This document shows, in pieces, positions 10,002 through 18,037 of a DNA stretch of 64,000 bases. The notes beneath the pieces were generated by a model. That model was not told the DNA's origin and did not search any database. It saw only the letters and a list, made by a program, of their open reading frames with translations. Numbering within the stretch: the stretch's first letter is position 1; each line of letters starts with the position of its first letter. The stretch is from contig JAIEMT010000017.1 of the NCBI GenBank assembly GCA_019751945.1, forward strand, positions 119,982 to 183,981. The letters run 5' to 3'. Source of the stretch: a bacterium. Lineage in GTDB: Bacteria; Bdellovibrionota; UBA1018. Both the position numbers and the translations under genes were made by a program.

Positions 10002-11365
10002 GCACCATTGACTCCAAGGGAAATCGCCTTTGGGTTTATCCAGCAGATGTCGCAGGAAAGTACCGAACGATGCGCAATTGGATTAGCGCGGGCTTGTTGG
10101 TTTTTTTTCTGATTTTGCCCTGGGTGAGGTTGGACGGACATCAAGCCCTATTGTTGGATATTTGGAACGGGCGTTTTTCCATTTTTGGAATTCGTTTTTG
10201 GTCCCACGATGCTCCGATGCTGCTTTTTGTTCTCGGAGGGTTGTCGGTTTTACTCGCCTTTGTGACTTCGGTGTGGGGGCGGGTGTGGTGCGGCTGGGCA
10301 TGTCCTCAAACGGTTTTTGTAGATTCGGTTTTTAGAAGAATAGAAAGGTGGATAGAGGGGGATGCGGTTACGAGGAGGCGCTTAGATGCTTCTCCGTTCA
10401 ATCTTCAAAAGGCTCTCAAGAAAACTGTGAAGTGGTTTTCTTACTCACTGATTGCCTTGGTGTTGAGTCACAGTTTTCTTGCCTACTTTATTGGGACAGA
10501 TGCGCTCGGACAAATGATGTCTCGTTCCCCAGCTCAGAATTTGGGTAGTTTTGGCGCGATGGCGTTGATAGCTGGTGCTGTGCTTTTTGATTTTGGCTGG
10601 TTTCGTGAACAGTTTTGCACCTTGGTCTGCCCTTACGGGAGATTTCAGTCGGTGCTTATGGACGAGCGTTCTCTTGCAATTATCTACGACACCGAAAGAG
10701 GAGAGCCCCGCCGGGGAACGGCACTTTTAGGAAAGAACTCAGGGGATTGCATCAGCTGTGAAAAGTGTGTGCATGTTTGTCCGACTGGAATTGACATCCG
10801 AAAGGGACTGCAGATGGAGTGCGTTGCGTGTACGGCATGCGCCGACGCTTGCGATTCCGTCATGAAGAAAATTGGCAAGCCTCCCGGCCTCATTCGCTAT
10901 TCCTCGAGAGGCGGAAACTATGTGCGGCCCGCAGCTTATCTTGCAGTGCTTGGTATCCTGGGTGTGGCACTGGTCTGGACGCTCACACATCGTGAACCCG
11001 TGGAGATTACTTTAATTCGAAGTATCGGTGCCCCTTATCAGGAGGTGGTCAAGGCTGGTGTGGAGAAGGAAGTGGTGAATTACTTCAAGCTCGATTTGCT
11101 GAACCAAGGTTTTGATCCGGTTCGAGTAGAGGTCAAGGGTGAGCTCGAGAGTCACTCAAACGGTGTGCAGATTGTAGCTTCGAGCCTACCTTTGGAACTT
11201 GCACCCGGGGAGTTCCGGAGAATTGATCTCTTCGTTCGTTTTCCTATTTCTAAAATTTCCGAAGGACGAGGAATATTTTTGGCTTCTACTTTGCTAAGTT
11301 CAAAGAACTGGAAAGCGTCGTTACTAAAAACGCAGGAGGTGCCCCTTGTCGGCCCTCTTCGTTGA
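9998..11365 (+). CDS. ccoG: Cytochrome oxidase accessory protein CcoG (FixG-like ferredoxin)
   Basis: GDCISCEKCVHVCPTGIDIRKGLQMECVACTACADACD 4Fe-4S motifs; cluster position. Confidence 0.93.
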   Translation: MSTIDSKGNRLWVYPADVAGKYRTMRNWISAGLLVFFLILPWVRLDGHQALLLDIWNGRFSIFGIRFWSHDAPMLLFVLGGLSVLLAFVTSVWGRVWCGWACPQTVFVDSVFRRIERWIEGDAVTRRRLDASPFNLQKALKKTVKWFSYSLIALVLSHSFLAYFIGTDALGQMMSRSPAQNLGSFGAMALIAGAVLFDFGWFREQFCTLVCPYGRFQSVLMDERSLAIIYDTERGEPRRGTALLGKNSGDCISCEKCVHVCPTGIDIRKGLQMECVACTACADACDSVMKKIGKPPGLIRYSSRGGNYVRPAAYLAVLGILGVALVWTLTHREPVEITLIRSIGAPYQEVVKAGVEKEVVNYFKLDLLNQGFDPVRVEVKGELESHSNGVQIVASSLPLELAPGEFRRIDLFVRFPISKISEGRGIFLASTLLSSKNWKASLLKTQEVPLVGPLR

Positions 11366-12011
11366 TGCGAGCGCCTGGGCGCCAACAGCGGTTCTCATGG
11401 CTAGCCTCTTGGGCAGCGGCCACTGCGTAGCAATGTGTGGGGGGTTAATCTTAGCTTCTGCGCCAAGTCGGAGGTCCCAGGTCGTCTACCATTTGGGCAG
11501 GCTTTTAGGGTATCTCACCCTAGGGGGTATGGCGGGCTGGGTGGGTTCGCAAGTTCTAACCTCCTTTCTTTCTTGGGGAGCGGCCTTATTCATTTCTTCG
11601 GTCTTTATCCTAATGGGGATTCGATTGTGGAGGGGGGGTGCGCTCCATATTTCCATTATTCCAGCTTCGATTACACATAAATTATTTAAAATTGTTAGAG
11701 GTAGAGCGTTTGGCGTAGGTCTGCTCAGCGCCCTGTTGCCTTGTGGGTGGCTGCATGTATTTGTGTTGGCTGCGATTTCGGCGCGCACTGCTTTGGCAGG
11801 TGCTTCTCTCCTTTTTGTTTTCTGGTTGGGTACTCTTCCCGCTCTCAGTTCAGCTTCTTGGTTAGTGGATCGGTTCTTGCGTCCGGTTTCAAGAAGAGCT
11901 CCTCGTTTTGCAGCTTTGATTTTAATCGCCGCCGGAGTGCTGGGAGTTGGAATCAAGGCCAAGCCTATCTTTGCTAAGTCTGAACACGTCTGCCATCATT
12001 CAACTCCTTGA
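11346..12011 (+). CDS. TauE/SafE (UreH-like) family membrane protein linked to cbb3 assembly
   Basis: LLGSGHCVAMCGGLILA signature; terminal gene of cco cluster. Confidence 0.8.
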   Translation: MSALFVDASAWAPTAVLMASLLGSGHCVAMCGGLILASAPSRRSQVVYHLGRLLGYLTLGGMAGWVGSQVLTSFLSWGAALFISSVFILMGIRLWRGGALHISIIPASITHKLFKIVRGRAFGVGLLSALLPCGWLHVFVLAAISARTALAGASLLFVFWLGTLPALSSASWLVDRFLRPVSRRAPRFAALILIAAGVLGVGIKAKPIFAKSEHVCHHSTP

Positions 12012-12109
12012 TAAATGTTTTGTCTATTCAGAGCTGCATGAACCTTGAAGCACAAAAACTTGACTTCCTAGCTCTTCTATAATACCGCTCTGCATCAGAG
12101 GGCGTTCGA

Positions 12110-12790
12110 ATGCCGAGTTTGATGGTTTATTTGGTTTCAGTTCTCCTGACCCCGACCTATCCCGTTTCCTTTTTCGTAAAAATCGATGCTCCAAATCCAA
12201 AAGCGTTCGAGGTCGAGTGTAAGAATTGGCGCGACTCCTTCGAAGAGTTGAATGGCAAATCCATCTATAAAATGGAGTGCACCCCGGATGGACGATTTTA
12301 TGGAGCTCTTATTGGAGACGTCTGGGTACGGAAAACTACCGAGCCCGTTCGCTCGGACAGCATTGGGATTCGGGGCCGTGGGAACCGCTTGGCCGACGGA
12401 GCGGCCCTAAAAAGTTTGGAGAGCCAGTGTGCTGAATCCAAGCGGACGGTTCAAAAAAGATTTGAGAATAGTGAATCGCTTCTGGCGCTTTCCTGTGGAA
12501 ATTTTGAAGGGGACCGCTTGGAGGTTGTAGAGACAGGGAGCCGCGATGCCTACCAATACTCCACTACTGTGGAACACGTTCAATCGTTGATGTCTTTTAT
12601 GGAGGTTCGAGGAACCTTTACAGAGCGAGAGGCTTGTCTGACCTGGCGCGATTCGTTCTTGAAAAAATATGAAAACAGCGAAGTCCGAGTGGGCGATCGG
12701 ACCTTCCAGGAGAGACCTGTTCTCGCTGTTTGTAATGCCGATGGCACTTCTGGCTTGGGCGTAGTTTTAACGCTCAATCGAACTCAGTAG
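12110..12790 (+). CDS. Hypothetical exported protein
   Basis: 226 aa with N-terminal hydrophobic segment. Confidence 0.6.
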   Translation: MPSLMVYLVSVLLTPTYPVSFFVKIDAPNPKAFEVECKNWRDSFEELNGKSIYKMECTPDGRFYGALIGDVWVRKTTEPVRSDSIGIRGRGNRLADGAALKSLESQCAESKRTVQKRFENSESLLALSCGNFEGDRLEVVETGSRDAYQYSTTVEHVQSLMSFMEVRGTFTEREACLTWRDSFLKKYENSEVRVGDRTFQERPVLAVCNADGTSGLGVVLTLNRTQ

Positions 12791-12844
12791 TTCTTGATTG
12801 CGTTTTAGACAGAGATCGCTTACCGATATCCATCTCCGAAGGAT

Positions 12845-12920
12845 GGCTTGGTAGCTCAGTCGGTAGAGCAGCGCCCTGAAAAGGCGTGTGTCGGCGGTTC
12901 GATTCCGTCCCAAGCCACCA
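12845..12920 (+). tRNA. tRNA-Phe(GAA)
   Basis: GGCTTGG...CTGAAAA anticodon loop...GGTTCGATTCC...CCAAGCCACCA; 76 nt cloverleaf. Confidence 0.97.
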
Positions 12921-13051
12921 CTCTCTTCTCTTTTTCCCACTCCTAAAAACGTGAGCTAAGTGAGCATCCCTGCTCCAGGCCTCCCTTCGTGGTCGGCCTT
13001 TTATGTCTCAGTTTTTAGGAGTGGGAAAAAGAGAAGAGAGTGGTGGCTTGG
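12910..13051. repeat. Long inverted repeat: 41-bp perfect arms (12910-12950 / 13011-13051) around a 60-nt conserved core; left arm starts inside tRNA-Phe
   Basis: CCAAGCCACCACTCTCTTCTCTTTTTCCCACTCCTAAAAAC versus its exact reverse complement; core shares GAGCATCCCTGCTCC...TGGTCGGCC...TTTTATGTCTC with the tRNA-Tyr element. Confidence 0.97.
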
Positions 13052-13077
13052 TGTCTGCGTGTGGGGGAGGTGTGGTT

Positions 13078-13088
13078 GGACGGAATTG
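13078..13088 (-). repeat. Inverted fragment of tRNA-Phe T-arm (matches 12900-12910, 10/11)
   Basis: GGACGGAATTG versus reverse complement GGACGGAATCG. Confidence 0.6.
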
Positions 13089-13159
13089 TGGGGTGGGGGC
13101 TTTGTAAGGGGGCGGAATATTTAATGTAAGTCCTCTTTTTTGTCGAAGAAGAGGATGAG

Positions 13160-14989
13160 ATGGGTTTTTTTCTATATATTCTATTTAACGCAGCGCTTTC
13201 TTTTGCTCATGCCAATTGCGTGTCGGAGCTTGCGAAATTAGCGAAGACTGATGTGGTCGATGCTGCGATGAAACTGGTGCCCGGGTATCGAGGGAATCTG
13301 GTTCAGGTTCTCGGTAAGGAGGGGCCACCACCTCATTGGACAATATCATCCAAACAAGTCGTCAGTGAGCGACAGACTCTTTTGCAAGATAGTGAGGGAC
13401 GAACCTATCTCGTAGAAAATCTCAGGGCGGCGCCACGGTCTGTTGTTGTCGATATGAAAAGTCAGACCCGCACCGAGATTGATCTTTCTTTCAGTAACGT
13501 TACCCTAACGCGTCCAAAAACGGTTCCCATCAAAGATGCTAAGGTTCAGGACGAAATCAATGAACTTGCGAAGGTTGCACTCACTAAGAAGGATCCAAAA
13601 TCCTTGGCCGAGGTGAAGTTAGACGACAAGTCTAAGGCTGCCCTCCGAGAGGGGGCTGCGTTTAAAGTGGGAGGAGACACTGGAACTATTCACCTCATTA
13701 AAGAAGATTCAGGAGAGCGCCTCGTCATCAATCTCCTCCAGCCGGAAAAGAAAGTCGCAGTCTCCAACGAGCTGGGTGAGCAAAAGATTGTTTCTTTGGA
13801 TCAGTTCAATCAGGCCATCTCAAAAGTTCAAAAGGAAATGCCCGCACAGATTCACCAAGTAGAACCTGAAAAGACCGTCGACAAAATCAGGAAGAGCGTA
13901 GCATCTCGGCAGAAGGTCAAGTCTGGGCTTCGTTCTGCCGCTTGGTCGGTGCCACACACGGTCTTCTTTCCCTATGCTGTGCCATATACGCTTCCCTCGG
14001 CGGGAGGACGTGACGGATATGAAGCTTTGTTCAAATTGGTTCGCAAGAATGCTTTGCCGGGTGTTGCTTACGGCACCCTAATTGCCACGGGAGTTCATCC
14101 AACTTGGGTAGTTTTTGAGAAATTTATCGATGACGATGTGGAAAGGATGGAGAGCGGGCTCGGGGAAGGTCTTCCCGTCGATCTCTACAAGAAGGAAACT
14201 CAAAAAACTTGGGATCAGGCGCCCGAAGGCGTCACTCTCTATGTCGACGGATTTCCTCTCGGGAACGAGTTGGATGGTTACCCTTACTACGATTTCAAAA
14301 AGAAGTACGGCAACGATAGCAACGCCGTCTACATCAAGGTCGAAAGTCTTGAAGACTTTGAGAAACAATTGCCTGAGATTACAAAAAAACACGGGCAGAT
14401 CTCTAAGGTGGAGGTCTTTGGACACGGAAATTCCTTCGAAGAAAGCAATATTCTCAATATTGGTAACCAGTTGGTGACGACCCACAGTGGAAAAACTCCT
14501 GAAATCGATAGAATTCTAGAGTTGGACAATCGCTATCGCGAGCCTTCTGAGAAGGTAAAGAGAAAGAGTGTGACTGAAGGTACGCCAGTGAGTGGGTATT
14601 TCAAAAAGGGGGCGGTGATTCGGTTTGTTTCTTGCCAACTGGGAGCAAGTCCTGCAGGCGAAAAGTTTCTCAAACTTGTGGGTGAAAGGTATCTGGACCA
14701 AGGGGGAACTGCAATCGGTTCCACGGTCGACATTCTTTTTCTTCCGAGTAATTCACCACCTGAAGTTCGTCAGAAGGTGATGCTTTATCGGGAACAGCTT
14801 AAGCGAGAACTGCCTACGAGATTGAGCGCTCATTTCGCAGCCCCGATCCTCGCACTAAGTACGTTAGTATTGGACGAAATCCCAGTTGAGAAGTTGGATC
14901 CCAAGAGTCTCATTCGGGAAGTGAAGATTGAGCCTCGAGTGAAGTCATCCCCTTCAAGTACTCCATCAAACCTACCGGTTCGTCGGTGA
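13160..14989 (+). CDS. Hypothetical secreted protein; possible caspase-like (clan CD) fold
   Basis: 609 aa, signal peptide MGFFLYILFNAALSFAHA; KVEVFGHGNS and AVIRFVSCQLGAS motifs. Confidence 0.65.
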   Translation: MGFFLYILFNAALSFAHANCVSELAKLAKTDVVDAAMKLVPGYRGNLVQVLGKEGPPPHWTISSKQVVSERQTLLQDSEGRTYLVENLRAAPRSVVVDMKSQTRTEIDLSFSNVTLTRPKTVPIKDAKVQDEINELAKVALTKKDPKSLAEVKLDDKSKAALREGAAFKVGGDTGTIHLIKEDSGERLVINLLQPEKKVAVSNELGEQKIVSLDQFNQAISKVQKEMPAQIHQVEPEKTVDKIRKSVASRQKVKSGLRSAAWSVPHTVFFPYAVPYTLPSAGGRDGYEALFKLVRKNALPGVAYGTLIATGVHPTWVVFEKFIDDDVERMESGLGEGLPVDLYKKETQKTWDQAPEGVTLYVDGFPLGNELDGYPYYDFKKKYGNDSNAVYIKVESLEDFEKQLPEITKKHGQISKVEVFGHGNSFEESNILNIGNQLVTTHSGKTPEIDRILELDNRYREPSEKVKRKSVTEGTPVSGYFKKGAVIRFVSCQLGASPAGEKFLKLVGERYLDQGGTAIGSTVDILFLPSNSPPEVRQKVMLYREQLKRELPTRLSAHFAAPILALSTLVLDEIPVEKLDPKSLIREVKIEPRVKSSPSSTPSNLPVRR

Positions 14990-15818
14990 TGATTCCGTCT
15001 ACTTTCATTTTTAGGAGGCGGTCCCATGTCTTGGGGTCGTTGGCGGTCCAGGGGATGACTGGGATTCCTGCCTGGTGAAGTTTTTCTACATCTTCTGGGA
15101 GAATCCAGTCGGCGTCGGGGGAGAGGGAGTCGGCTTTTGCTGCTTTTACGGCCTTCACGTAATCAATGTGATTGTCACTCGTTAAAAGAGCTGTGCGAAT
15201 TCGAGGTTCTATTTCTTTTGCTGCTTTGAGGGTTCGGTCGTCGAAGGATTGGAGAATCACTCGTTCTGTGAAGCCGTAGCGTTTGACGAGGTCGATGATT
15301 TTTTGGACGAAAACTTTTGGAGTGGGGGTGATCTCTGGGTGGGATGGGAAGATTTTTGTTTCGATATTGAATTTTACTTTTGCTGCCTGGGGAAGTTTCG
15401 AAGTTTTGATCCATTCGAAAAGTTGTTCGAGTGTTGGAATGGAAGTTCCGGGTACGGGAATCTGTTTTGGAAATTTTGGATTTTTTAGGGAGCCGCAGTC
15501 GTAGGATTGGACCTGTTCCAAGCTTAGGAAATGGATAGCCAGTTTTTCGGGGATGGGTTTGCCGTCTTTGGATTGGCAGATCGCGGGGCTGATGAGGGGA
15601 TCGTGCGAAATGACGAGACGCCCCTCTTTGGTGACGGCGAGGTCCAGCTCTAAAACATCCACCTTTGCCTGGAGAGCGAGTTCGAAGGCGGGGAGAGTAT
15701 TCTCGGGCCTAAGGGCTCGAGCTCCTCGGTGGCCGTGGACTTCGACGTGTGGAGCAGCCAGAACAAGAAATGGAAATAGGAACAGTGAAATTGAAAAAGA
15801 CTTCATGAGGAGGGGCAT
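14910..15818 (-). CDS. Glycerophosphodiester phosphodiesterase (secreted)
   Basis: VHGHRGARALRPENTLPAFELAL...DVLELDLAVTKEGRLVISHDP; likely start MPLLMKSF at 15818. Confidence 0.92.
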   Translation of the reverse strand: MPLLMKSFSISLFLFPFLVLAAPHVEVHGHRGARALRPENTLPAFELALQAKVDVLELDLAVTKEGRLVISHDPLISPAICQSKDGKPIPEKLAIHFLSLEQVQSYDCGSLKNPKFPKQIPVPGTSIPTLEQLFEWIKTSKLPQAAKVKFNIETKIFPSHPEITPTPKVFVQKIIDLVKRYGFTERVILQSFDDRTLKAAKEIEPRIRTALLTSDNHIDYVKAVKAAKADSLSPDADWILPEDVEKLHQAGIPVIPWTANDPKTWDRLLKMKVDGIITDEPVGLMEYLKGMTSLEAQSSLPE

Positions 15819-15874
15819 TATCACAAATTGACAACTTGAATAGGTCGTGTAAAGGCGGGCGGCAATGTTTCTCT

Positions 15875-15909
15875 GGCATTTGACACCCAGGGGTGGGTCG
15901 GCTAATGCC
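15875..15909 (+). promoter_or_regulatory. Candidate promoter TTGACA-N17-TAATGC embedded in a dyad (GGCATT...AATGCC)
   Basis: TTGACA 15880-15885, TAATGC 15903-15908; GGCATT 15875-15880 / AATGCC 15904-15909; 24 nt before ATG at 15933. Confidence 0.5.
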
Positions 15910-15932
15910 CTCTTCACTAAGGAGTACCCGTC

Positions 15933-16460
15933 ATGCTTCTCTTGCAAAGATTATCTGGAATTGTTGCAGTAGTTTCCATTTTTTCAGTTCTCCATGCGTC
16001 GTCTGTCTGGGCTTATACGACCTCGGCCGAGTCCGCTAAAGTATTGAGATTAGAAGATCAGCTGAAACGAGAAGCGAATGCTCTGAGTGCCTTCGTGAAT
16101 CAAACACCGGACTCTGAAAAGTATTTTGTTCTTACTCAGGCCCTCGCGGATGGTTTGAACTCTGTGGATAGTTTGATTGCTAAGGCAACGAAACTTCCAC
16201 GGACAGCTCAATCCGAGGAAGGAATGAGGGCCCTACATCAGTTACGGGCTTTGATCGTGGAGCACCTGGAGCAGGCCAAAGAAGCCGCTCAATCTCCGAG
16301 AGAGTTAGATCAGATCGCGCGCTCTTTCTCGGACTCCTTGAATCATGCTTTTGCCACTCTGGGTTTGCTTCTCGTGTTTATTTCGGTGGTCGGAGTTTTG
16401 ACGTTTGCCTTCTTTCCTTGGCTGTCTTGCCAGATCAATAAGCAAGACTGTTACGGGTAA
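15933..16460 (+). CDS. Hypothetical exported/membrane protein
   Basis: 175 aa, signal peptide, C-terminal TM; overlaps next gene. Confidence 0.65.
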   Translation: MLLLQRLSGIVAVVSIFSVLHASSVWAYTTSAESAKVLRLEDQLKREANALSAFVNQTPDSEKYFVLTQALADGLNSVDSLIAKATKLPRTAQSEEGMRALHQLRALIVEHLEQAKEAAQSPRELDQIARSFSDSLNHAFATLGLLLVFISVVGVLTFAFFPWLSCQINKQDCYG

Positions 16461-17446
16461 TGAGGGTTCGCTTTCTGCTTCTTGCGTTTTTTTTGGGGGT
16501 AGCCTTTGCCTCTTCGGCTCACGCCCAGGTAGCTCATTCCCTGATCTTCATCATTCATGAGGATTCCAGCATGGTCTATTTTGATCATTCCGGTACCCCG
16601 CAGAATGCCGGAGAGAATTCATACGAGCAGGCTCTCCAGGTGGCGACCGGCTGCGAAAATTGCGAAGTATTGTTACTCCGACAGTCTCGACCTGGACTTC
16701 TACCCGGACTAGAAGCTCGGCTTGAGTTTTTTCGGAATCGAAAAAAGATCGAGTCTTTTCGGTATAGTAGAAATGTACAAGGTTTCGACCTTCAGTATGA
16801 ATCGGCCTTCTATCTTAAGAACTCTCAGCTAAGAAGCGATGGGCATAGGTATTTGATCTATTTCGGGTACTTCATCCCCGAAAAGGAAGGGGCGTATTCG
16901 GCCAGCTTTCCTTGGGCAAAAATGTCGGTAGAGCGCTTGGTGAAAAATATTCGGCAATTCGATCCTCAGAGCGCGGGCAAGATCTTTGATTTAGCAGTGC
17001 TCTCGACCTGCCAGAATGCGACCCCTTGGGGCGTGTTTCAATTTCAAAAAGTTGCGCGCTATTTAGTTGCTTCTTCAGTTCCCATTCCCTTGCAAATGAT
17101 GGACGTTTCAAGGTTGCAGGAACTTGGTCGGGTTCAAAGTGGAGAGGCGCTCCAAATACTTTCTTCGAACATCGCGAGGGACTCCGTTCAGCGCATGACC
17201 GGAGGAAGTTATTCAGAGGTGGGTGTTTCAGTCTTCGATTTAGAAGAAGTTGAAATCCCAACGGCCATTCTGAGTCGATATCAGAGTTTATTAAAGGGCG
17301 AGGTAAGTCCCACATTTTCATATTTGGATTGTGAAACGCTAGGGGTACATTTACCAGCCCCGTCGGAGAGTATTTTTATTCCACATCGAATCCTTCGGGG
17401 GCGTCCTAAAACTCATTCGGGATGGGCATGTCCGAAGCAGATATAG
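16460..17446 (+). CDS. Hypothetical secreted protein with clostripain (C11)-like segment
   Basis: Signal peptide; FDLAVLSTCQNATPW...VARYLVASS resembles the C11 catalytic Cys region. Confidence 0.6.
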   Translation: MRVRFLLLAFFLGVAFASSAHAQVAHSLIFIIHEDSSMVYFDHSGTPQNAGENSYEQALQVATGCENCEVLLLRQSRPGLLPGLEARLEFFRNRKKIESFRYSRNVQGFDLQYESAFYLKNSQLRSDGHRYLIYFGYFIPEKEGAYSASFPWAKMSVERLVKNIRQFDPQSAGKIFDLAVLSTCQNATPWGVFQFQKVARYLVASSVPIPLQMMDVSRLQELGRVQSGEALQILSSNIARDSVQRMTGGSYSEVGVSVFDLEEVEIPTAILSRYQSLLKGEVSPTFSYLDCETLGVHLPAPSESIFIPHRILRGRPKTHSGWACPKQI

Positions 17447-17516
17447 GGCGGAATTTTTTGCCGGTTTTTTTGCTCCCACTGGACCCGCTTTCGATCCAGA
17501 GTTTACTCTGGAAGTA

Positions 17517-18026
17517 ATGAAGAAAAGTGTTCTGTTAATTTTGCTCGCATTCATCTCGTCCATAACGGTGCATGCCGCTCCGTCGCGCTCCTCTTCCTCG
17601 CCTGGGGGTGGCAAAACCCGATGGGGGATCAACGTCGGGGGAAACTACCCTCTGCTTCGTCCCGAGGGGGCTCAGGTACAGTTTGGGTTGCCTGTGGTGG
17701 GCTTGCACTTAGATCGGAGGCTCTCCAACAGGTTTGGGCTGCAGGTGTTTGCGGAATACGGCAAGCTGGGCTCAGGGGCTAGTTCTTACGACTTTGCGGT
17801 ACTCTTTCGTTGGGGAAATCGAACCTACGTGGGGGCTGGAGCGCAGTTTCAGCTCTATTCTGTTCTTCCAGAGAGCGGGATTAAGAGTCAGTGGAATTTA
17901 CCGCTGTCTTTTGGACATCACTTCACGCCCAAGTTCTTTCTCGATTTGAGATCGACCACGGGGTTCAGCGATATGTTCACGTCTTCCGTGATCGGAACTG
18001 CGCAGCTGGGCTATCACTTCAATTAA
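17517..18026 (+). CDS. Outer-membrane beta-barrel-like protein
   Basis: 169 aa, signal peptide, alternating beta pattern, terminal ...LGYHFN. Confidence 0.6.
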   Translation: MKKSVLLILLAFISSITVHAAPSRSSSSPGGGKTRWGINVGGNYPLLRPEGAQVQFGLPVVGLHLDRRLSNRFGLQVFAEYGKLGSGASSYDFAVLFRWGNRTYVGAGAQFQLYSVLPESGIKSQWNLPLSFGHHFTPKFFLDLRSTTGFSDMFTSSVIGTAQLGYHFN

Positions 18027-18037
18027 TCAGTCCCGTA

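Noticed and set aside
12910-13051. Interpretation as a standard intrinsic tRNA terminator only
   Set aside because: Arms of 41-45 bp, a 60-nt conserved loop and inclusion of the tRNA 3' end in the stem exceed what a terminator needs; the core itself already has a GGCC...GGCCTTTT terminator-like part.
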